NCBI RefSeq assembly: GCF_032854445.1
Contig: NC_088306.1
Coordinates: 7,499,924-7,563,923, forward strand
Length of the DNA stretch: 64,000 bases
DNA from: Liolophura sinensis
Taxonomy: Eukaryota; Mollusca; Polyplacophora; Chitonida; Chitonidae
Direction: 5' to 3'
Shown: one piece after another, positions 55,935-64,000 of the stretch
Numbering within the stretch: the stretch's first letter is position 1
Layout: the number at the start of each line of letters is the position of its first letter
The notes under the pieces: generated by a model
The model's input: the letters and a program-made list of their open reading frames with translations, nothing else
The model's database searches: none
What the model was told of the DNA's origin: nothing
Made by a program: the position numbers and the translations under genes

Positions 55935-56773
55935 GATGGAACAGGAATTTCGTTTTGAGAGGTTAAGTGACCCCGTTATTCGAGTCTGCACGCTGTACAT
56001 ATACACGAGACATACCACGCCAAGCCAAACAATCATAGGTTATTATTCAGATAAAAATTAAGGAAATGCATAGCGAAACAAACAAAGGCCTTCCTTCCAT
56101 CTGTCTGTCTGTCTGTCTCTCGGTAGATACGGTTCCTCACCTGAACCTGTGCATGCTTAAGATTATTGGCTATCGGGTAATTATTTTCATAATTACTCCC
56201 GTTCAGGTACTTAGTACAAAATGAATTTTCCTGTACACTGTATTCTCAGATTCTGATTTCACCATTTCTCCATCCAAACTGGAGGTATCATTAGTGCCAT
56301 CCATACACACCACGAATAGCCCATGAAACAATCTATATGAAGCCAAACTAAGCAACTTGACGTCCTGTCATGTCTTTAAAGGTTTTCTTCCTTCTATTTT
56401 TGGACATGCTGGGGGCTGGAAGTGGGATATTTCGCACATCCGGATTCTAGTTTATTCTGTCATCATTCTGTCAATTTAACAGCGTATTGTGAGACGCTTA
56501 TCTTTCTAACCATTTAACGTCAGTATGTGACCATAAATAAGGTATTCCCCCTTGTAGTAATGTGATAATGCTAATTCACCATATATGGCCTTAACCAAAA
56601 CACATTTTAGTGAGATAAATGTGCAAAATAAAATAATAGTTGATTATACTCAGTTATTTTTAGGAATCCATATGACAAACTGAATTTGAGGTTTTTAGAC
56701 AGACATATAGTACATATTCTCTTGGCTCTGATAGGCGTATGACTTAGTAAAAATGGAGTGTTCTTTAGTTTGA
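55935..56773. other. Convergent intergenic region
   Basis: It lies between the 3' ends of the secreted-protein and sulfotransferase genes. A TTTATT at 56451-56456 (AATAAA on the minus strand) could be the sulfotransferase poly(A) signal. A short CTGT repeat lies near 56099-56119. Nothing else is recognised. Confidence 0.4.
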
Positions 56774-57881
56774 TTAATGACGGGCTAATTCGTCTAAGAA
56801 TGCAACTCCCTCTTGCTTTTTTCTCGTCCGTTTAGCGAATTCTAATTCGCTTAAATACATCATTTCACATTCCCAAGGTGTTAGTTCAAATTCCGGACTG
56901 AACGGTGTTTTGTCGAATCTAGAATTTGGTAAAAGGAGAATCTTTGGTTTATACGCCAAACTGCAATAGTCAGCAACTTGGTTCAACATCTTCTCAAAGA
57001 CACTTACTTCGTCTTGGAAGTCAGGGCTTTGTCGCTGGATATCTCGCTGAAACCTCGCATAGCTGTAGTTATAGAGCATTATGTCAGCCATATAACGATT
57101 CCGGTAGACGGTTAAAACTTTCGGTGATAAATGCACCTTCCGTTTGCGATGATTAACGTTTTTAATCACATACAAGATGTCTCGGAGTGACCAGCACAAC
57201 CTTCGTCTAAGCATAACTAAAGATTCATTAAAACGTTCAGTGATTAGGACAAAGTCCAGTTCAGTGTCCAATTTTCGTAACCACCTCTCAATGGCTGTTT
57301 TGTTCCGGAAATCGGCTTCCGCAAGTCCCAGGTCATAGGACATACGGTTGTTGGTATAGGAATCCCTAACGTCTGACGGTTCGTATTTGTCCGCGTGCAG
57401 CAAGTAGTCCACGAATTCCTTGTCGTCTTTGGGTATTTTGTTCAAGTAGGCGAAACGCCAGACGTGTTTGTAATAATAGAACGATGAGATGAGTTGGCGT
57501 AAAGGCTCTCGTACAATAGTAAAGTATACAGAGGTTTGTGGCATAATCCTCTCCACAGCAGATCTGTTGAAGTATTGCATGTGACTGTACACAAGATCAA
57601 AACTCAGTTTCTCGGGAATTTTTACCACATTTTTCATTTCCTTTCCAAAAACATTTCTCTTGTTGGGAACTGCTGCGAGGAGCCGATTTGTCTCACCAAA
57701 TCTTTGAATAACGTTTTGAACGGACGTACCTCCAACTTTATGAATCTTAATGAACGCCACCTTGTGGTGAGGATAACAGCCTGTTTGTGTCAAGGGACGA
57801 AACTCCGGTCGTTTTCTTGTGAGGTAAACGATCATGCAGATAACTCCGGCACACAGAAGGCTGAAGCACTGCACGAGCCTC
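56774..57881 (-). CDS. Galactose-3-O-sulfotransferase-like Golgi enzyme, last exon
   Basis: Gal3ST enzymes move sulfate from PAPS to the 3-OH of galactose on glycolipids or glycans in the Golgi lumen. The exon (368 codons plus stop) starts at an acceptor (TTTACAG, AG at 57883-57882). It reads RLVQCFSLLCAGVICMIVYL, a single membrane anchor for a type II protein. A 5'-phosphosulfate loop follows (VAFIKIHKVGGTS), then FGETNRLLAAVPNKRN, then the 3'-phosphate site (FTIVREPLRQLISSFYYYK), and LVMLRRRLCWSLRDILY late in the domain, all in family order. No in-frame ATG precedes the anchor, so the start codon must lie in an upstream exon (coordinate above 57900) that I could not identify. The stop is TAA at 56776-56774. 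The gene converges with the secreted-protein gene, 1 kb away. The exact acceptor substrate cannot be told. Confidence 0.88.
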
Positions 57882-58864
57882 CTGTAAAGAGATGCAAAAA
57901 TTGAAAGTTTGTCAAAGAAAAAAAGAAATATTTTGTTCCGAACAGTAAATTACCTCCATAAAAAGTGTGTGTCAGGTAACAGTGAGCTCAGTGAACCCTG
58001 CTCTGGCAAGAAAATGCCTTCCTAGGGTAAGAAATTCGGGTAATTCTGGCCAGACTATATGAATTTCATGTTGCTTGGCTTATTCACAACGTGTCGCCAC
58101 GACATGACTGCAATATGGCTGCGGAGGTGACGTTAAGCCATGATCATTCATTCACTTTCATAACAAACAAATTGTACATGGAAAGAGGCCTAAGCGTGTT
58201 TTTGTTTTCTTACATTTACACGCATCCATTGTATTTTTTGTGCTCCAGGGCAAAGACTAAACCATTTTCAGTTAAACGGTTGTGGTTATCGATTACAAGT
58301 TTGCAAGCTTATTACTCCATGTATCCACCCCACGGCTTGCAACTCCCTGATGCCATTTGTCATTCAATCTGAACTGTCGAACATTTGCAACGGCTTGAGT
58401 CAGGCACTCTAACAAGAGATGTAACTATATCTGTAATGTATAAAGCGGTATAGACGCGATATTTTACCATGATTAGGCGCTGTTATCCGATAAGGTGCAG
58501 CATTTTAACACGATTAGGCCCTGTTTCACGCGATGATGCACAAATATGTGAGTAGACGCTCAGTAAGTCTTGGGTACTGATTCAAAACGCAATCATATAA
58601 TTACAGCTGTAACATTTCTTACAGCGATATTTGTTGCCTAACGGTAATACAGTTAAATCCAGTTTATTGGAAAACTTTTAGTTTTACTTTTCAAGGTTGT
58701 AAAAATTGCAGCAACGGAATAACTTTGATTGTAAACATACATGTACAGTAGTCAGGTTTTTAAACCTGAGTAGATAAATTCACAGTTAAACATTTCAGCT
58801 ATTGCTCGTTCCCCAGAATAATCTGGGTACTGATAAAATATAATCAAAGACGCACAGCATAGAG

Positions 58865-58990
58865 ACTAAAACCAGAGCAGTGACGACAGTGTGATAGCTG
58901 GCAAATGGTCAAAAGTGACCGGTGAAATACGGCCTCTTGTCAATTTACCTGAGTCAGGGTTTTATTCTAACTGTGTAAATGCATAAATAG
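58865..58990. repeat. Dispersed repeat, shared with 32735-32930
   Basis: Second copy of the family described at 32735-32930. Element ends are not definable from two copies. Confidence 0.6.
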
Positions 58991-61599
58991 TAGCAATTTA
59001 CATTCCCCCTAGCACCATGGCTTAAGCAAAATTAGGTACAAAAGATATTCAGTGGTGTTCATTGCAATTAATTAGACGTCACTGGTCTAGAATTACTCAA
59101 AATGCTGTGTTGTCAAAGACTTTCAATATCGTCCTGGTTTTCAGCTGTCAGCCATTCACGCTTTCAAAGTTAACAGTTACACATGTACCCGATGTATACG
59201 AATTATATGTAAAAGTATAGCAATGGATTTGGACAGATGCTCACGTCGCAACACCTTAACCAGAACAGGTAACAAGGCACTTCACACCTTGGCGAATGAC
59301 ACAGATGGGGATACTATGGTTTTACTCGTTTCCAAAGTATACACCATAGAAAAGGCAAACCCTACCAAAATATAACAATGAAAGAACTTAACTGGATTTA
59401 AATTCAAAACTATGTGCTGCTGCATTGGATCTACAGCCTTCATCCCAAAAAAAGAGAAATAAGACAATGTTTCCAGATTCTGGTACTCAACCCCATGTAT
59501 ACATACAATCTTCCGCCCTTAGCCTCTGACAGAAGAAACCATCGTCCCAAGATCGCTACCGGTCAGTGAACCCATGCCCACATGCCATTTTGTGTCTGTG
59601 AGCTAAAAATCTAAAAATTTTAAACATCTATAGCGAGAAAACCACCACCCATAGATTATGGCGATGCTGCTTTGAGCTACAGGCTGACACCACGTGATAA
59701 AAATTTGTTCAATCATTGTACAGGCTTAGTCCCATGTTATTTGAATGACCCGGCTGTGATGGCTTTTCTACACTTCAAACACTTGCAGCGCAAAAACCAT
59801 TTGTGGCCACTTAAATCTGTCAGCATATATATACAAGAGTTCATTTGAGAACGTCTTATTCAAAACGTAATTATGAGATAATGTCATATTTAGAATTAGC
59901 ATCTAAAACTAGATATGATTAGGTAAGTATAGTTACACAGAAAGCCCAGGTACTAAAATTTCGTTCACATGAGAAAAATTTTCCGCTATAAACTTTCGAA
60001 ATTTAAAAATCCGAAAACTATATATTATGAAGATTGGGTCATGTATCAAATTTAAGAATAATTTGTGCAATGCAAGTTTTTAAACAGGCTTTGAACAAAA
60101 TGCAATATGGTAGCCAAGTCACTTGACCAACATCAGTCAATATATTGAAATATTATGCCCCCAACGTTGGCCATGTGCTCACTAAAGGATCTGGTACGGT
60201 ACGGCGCAAAACCGGCCCTGGAGTGGTACGATAAGAAAGAGCAAATTTCAAAATCCCAGAACAATTCTGTAGATTTCGGAATAAGACGTGTAAAATTTGG
60301 TCGAAGCACTCATGAATGTTACAGTTCCACAAAAGAGATGGTTGCTTAGTAATAACTCTCCATAAATGCACTCTCGTTCAAAAATGCAAATTTTTCATTC
60401 AAACGAGGCACTGTGTCTTTAATTTACAGCATGAAGATCAACGGTAACCAGGGTATTTCTACGTGTTGTCAAAGCTTCGTTTCCGTTAACGTTTGTCTGC
60501 ATATTTAAAAGATAAACTTTATAATGTGATCAATTTTGTCATATTTTAAAATCTGCATGTCCGCCATGGTCTATCAAGCATCCACCACAATACAGTGGAC
60601 TAACGAAGTCCCTGCTGAGAACAGGTTGCATATCGGGGAAAGTTCAAATCTTCGCGGTAGTTTATTTCTGTGGAAGCATATTTTTGTGTGAATAAAAATA
60701 GAGGCCATCATGCCTTAAGTAAGTATTATTATGAATTTGAACTTTGATATGGAGTTCATGCCTGGAATTTTCACTGTCTGCCCGGCATCATTGAAAACTG
60801 ATGACCGTTTCTCTCGTGTGTTGTCGGCTTTATTTCTTATTTGTATAATTTCTTACATACTTTTGTCTTTGGAAGTTAGTGTTAAACGTTGTTTTGGAAA
60901 TGGATCTTGCGATTATCGACTTGGAACACCCTTTATGGACTACGAATGGTATGTGAATGTCGGACATGACGCTTATATTTAGAATGGATAAGCTATGGTA
61001 TTACGTAACATTTGGCAACTCTAGAGAGATCATACGTGAATCCTGGTTGAGAGCACATGTGGTCCTCTAGCTATCATCAGCATTAACATGTTATGCGTAG
61101 CGGTTGCATACAGAAAGTTACATTTGTTATATACTTATTTATTTGACTGGTGCATAACTGCGTGCTTAAGAATTTTTCAGAAAGTTACATCTGTGGTGAT
61201 TTTTATAACTCTACAGTGTCTAATGCAAAAAAAATTTTTTTAAATTTTTTTTCCATCTTAGGTCCTATACATTGCTTCAGTGCATGTTTGGAGATTTACA
61301 AGCTGCACGCTTGCCATATAACAGGAAAGAAGAGTAAAACTGAAAAAAAATGAAAAATGAAGAAGCCTAGCGAGTGTGTCAGCAACTGTCACTCACAGCC
61401 ATAGTCAATTTCGCTACTTTATTTTCCTGCACCGAGGCCATTTCCCCGCCTTACCATACCAGGTCCTTTCATTTTATTTATTCAATTCATGTTATAAGCG
61501 TTTATTCAAGGAAGAATAATGATCATTTCAGCAATTCAAACAGTGTTTCCTGCCCAAAGGTTCAAACACCACATTAAATAATGAATGTATGCTTGTATG

Positions 61600-61905
61600 C
61601 TCTGGTTTTTACCTCGCACTTAATAATTTTTCAGTCGTTTGACAACGAGGAGTCAGTAGGTGTGTGTAAAAATACTGTGTCTTCTTGTGGCAGGGCGAAG
61701 GCTGTTGTCACTTAAGTCTCATACCAAAGACACGTGCCATGTCACTCCACCCAGTCGCATTATACTGACACCTGGTACACCAGGTTTGTTTCCTTGCTCT
61801 AACCTCTCAATGCTGGGCGCCAAATACCGGTATTTAAAGTCTTTGAATTGACCGGACCCAAGTTTGATCACAGGTCACCTGACTTCGAGTCACCGAAGCG
61901 GTGTA
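61600..61905 (-). mobile_element. SINE-C copy, near full length
   Basis: In plus-strand order: CTTAATAATTTTTCAGTCGT, GTCTTCTTGTGGCAGGGCGA, CCACCCAGTCGCATTATACT, CCTCTCAATGCTGGGCGCCA, then the tRNA-like head (GATCACAGGTCACC, GACTTCGAGTCACC) on the minus strand. Confidence 0.7.
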
Positions 61906-62394
61906 AATAACAAATAATGATAAGGTTTCTAATTACTAAGCAAATCACTGATACCATACCTCATTTTTTCTCCACCAAATGTGCCGGCATTAATCAGTCC
62001 GTCATGGTGATGTAGCACATAGCACACAAGTAACAGGTATGACTGCAATATCCCGTCTCCTGTATGAGAAAAGGCTTCCCCGGTGACAGCTTATTCCAGG
62101 CAGGTATGCAGGTTCATCTATTACAAACCTGGGTCAGGTGTTTCCGTATTGAAGTTAACGGTAGTCAGGTTCCGCTGAGAAATAAGCGGGTGCACGGAAT
62201 AACGGACGAAGATCACTCATGCGGAAAGGCACACATGTAGGGACCATTTCAGATAAATCTTGCAAAACATGGACAGCACAAATGTGATCATACTTGGAGC
62301 ATTTATATTTAAATTTTATTTATTTATTCATACATTTATTTTATGCTCAAGGCTTATTCACTGATACAGTGGCGGTCAATTTCATGGAGTGCTC

Positions 62395-62875
62395 GGATTA
62401 AACTAAACTAAAAAAATAATGTGCTAAATTCAACAGAAATTTGTTGTCTGAGTGGGGCTAGAATGTAACCAAGGGCCAGGGAGATTGTATTCATCGTGTT
62501 AAATTAGATCGCCACTTTTCTGTGCATGCTTGTCCTATTTTCACACGTTACACACTTCCTTAGTTCTTAGGTGGTTTGTGTTGTATACCTTTTGGGTTAG
62601 TGGCCTTGCTATTGTTGATCTGGAACGTTCTAATTGGTTGACAGCTGATATTCGAATGTATGTTTTGACGTATAGAGTCTGTTATAAAACAATATTGTGT
62701 AATATTCAATATAATATCCTGTTAGTCTAATACATGTAGAATGGATATGTTGAATTAACAGAATATGTGTGATATATTTAAGAGAATAATCCGCAACAAT
62801 AACAGAATATATTCTAGCGTCACCCAGATAACAGATTTCTGTTAAATTAAACAGAATAATTTTATGAGTGTACCG
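62395..62875. mobile_element. TIR element of about 480 bp (non-autonomous DNA transposon)
   Basis: The left end (TAAATTCAACAGAAATTTGT, then GTCTGAGTGGGGCTAGAAT) and the right end on the other strand (TTAATTTAACAGAAATCTGT, then TATCTGGGTGACGCTAGAAT) are inverted repeats over about 55 bp. No transposase frame. Its interior (TTGATCTGGAACGTTCTAAT) recurs near 39430 and 60910. Confidence 0.65.
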
Positions 62876-64000
62876 ACCTTTGGCCAAGTTTCCGACAAGT
62901 GAAAATGTACGCATCATCTTAGTGGAAAGAACGTGTTCCTCCACCAAGCTACACGTGCGTCGTGAACGAACGTTTATTGCTGCCAAGGCTCCAAAAGCAG
63001 TGGGAGCGGAAGTATGTTCAAGGCCGGTTTTGAACTCGCACCTATTGTGTCCCAGCGACTGAAATGCGAGCCCTCTAGCCAATAACGGTAGTGGTAGTGG
63101 CAAAATTCTAACCGTTTGTGCAGGTAGGTGAATATTAAAACACGTCATCACTGGAAATGTGTTTTAAGGGTTAGGGCAGATGGTTAGGGTAAGAAGTGTT
63201 TCGTTAATATTCATGAATAGACCACGCCTACCTGAAAAAAGCGTCAGAATCTTACCGCTACCCTCATAACTTTACAACTGGGTCGAACTGCTGGTAATTT
63301 CTGTTTGTAAGTTACAACAATCGTGACTTAGAATCCCTTCGTGCACGAGGGTGTCGATTGTTAGCTAAGGCTACGATCGTGATGCTTGTGATTTACAATC
63401 AACTTAGGCTTACAGTCCCTTTCTGCAAATGGCCCCTGTAGCTCAAACGTCTTCAGGGCTATTTCCGGGCGCATTTACAGTACAGTTTCAATCCCACTGA
63501 TAGTGGTATGTAGATTAAGCCATCCGTTAGTTTGCATTTATTTGTCATTCCATTCTTTCGGCTTCTATCTGGTCATCTACGAAACCAACCTGTACTTCTT
63601 CGGAATTGGTTTCCACAATACAGGGCTTAGCGAGGAGTGTTTTGTCGAGGACTCGATCCCCCGTCTTATATTTCGTGGCCTACGTCACACGTGCCCCAGA
63701 CATTTGTTGTACGCGGAATTACGGCCCCTTGGCATCCATCGTGACAAATGATTATGGTCGCTTAATAAATGGAACAACAGATGTTTTCTTTTGTTTCCCC
63801 TTATGAAATGAATTTTTATTTGAGCTGCAGGTAAAGATCTCCAAGCGCTGGGTGACGCCCCCCACCCACACCCCACACCCACAATCCCCCCAAAAAAGAA
63901 CGTCATAGCAGATTGCATTGTAAGTTGTGAATTTCTCGTGTTGTTCAAATTCATCCCGACTTCATTACCTCACTTTGTTAAGCACTAAAAAGTATGCAAA

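Larger units (their letters stand above)
57882..64000. other. Repeat-rich region with no recognised gene
   Basis: No exon with a recognisable protein family was found on either strand, though the sulfotransferase first exon should lie here or further right. Contents include a dispersed repeat at 58865-58990, a SINE-C copy at 61600-61905, a TIR element at 62395-62875, and a C-rich run near 63855-63895. Open frames here are short and have no family features. Confidence 0.5.

Noticed and set aside
57872..57874. GTG as start codon of the sulfotransferase
   Set aside because: The frame stays open upstream to an acceptor at 57883-57882 and the anchor begins before this codon, so the start is expected in an upstream exon.
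62630..63151. 173-residue minus-strand open frame as a gene
   Set aside because: It runs through the right end of a TIR element and into low-complexity and tRNA-like repeat sequence; no family features.

Overview
This is a eukaryotic window: multi-exon genes with GT..AG introns, AATAAA poly(A) signals, many short interspersed elements and several minisatellites. The protein sequences and the tRNA-derived SINEs (3' tail ending in AATCAAATAAATAAAT or in a CACT repeat) suggest a lophotrochozoan invertebrate such as a bivalve mollusc or a brachiopod. The phylum is an inference. No prokaryotic gene, CRISPR array or genuine tRNA/rRNA gene was seen. A 200-base assembly gap (N) lies at 47996-48195.

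Layout. (1) About 0.66-18.5 kb, minus strand: the 5' third of a STAG/SA/SCC3 cohesin-subunit gene, ten coding exons and a probable non-coding first exon; the rest lies left of the window. The intron at 5736-10371 holds about 86 copies of a 47-bp minisatellite. (2) 21.3-33.6 kb, plus strand: a complete CDC20 (fizzy) gene, ten coding exons, 545 residues, head-to-head with STAG. (3) 33.7-39.1 kb: intergenic, with 70-bp and 69-bp tandem repeats and transposon remnants. (4) 39.2-55.9 kb, plus strand: a gene I cannot name. It encodes a secreted protein of about 1187 residues: signal peptide, basic Ser-rich linker, ShKT domain, a 749-residue region with eight copies of an amphipathic motif (VSGVKKYIDWFRGRG), one F5/8 type C (discoidin) domain, and two tandem Cys-rich modules of unrecognised type. 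(5) 56.8-57.9 kb, minus strand: the last exon of a galactose-3-O-sulfotransferase-like Golgi enzyme. (6) 58-64 kb: no gene recognised, mainly repeats.

STAG and CDC20 act in the same process. STAG is part of the cohesin ring that holds sister chromatids together. CDC20 activates APC/C, which leads to separase release and cohesin cleavage. They diverge from one shared upstream region containing an E2F-type site.

The main observation is repeated duplication of splice junctions. In CDC20, exon 4's 5' splice site lies in a 33-bp tandem array giving ten identical donors, all in frame. Exon 7's donor lies in a 106-bp array giving six donors. The last exon's acceptor was duplicated by a SINE whose 13-bp target-site duplication contains it. 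The 47-bp STAG minisatellite appears to grade into the acceptor of the neighbouring STAG exon, and a 27-nt exon of the secreted gene has a decayed tandem copy. Whether any of the extra sites are used cannot be settled from sequence alone.
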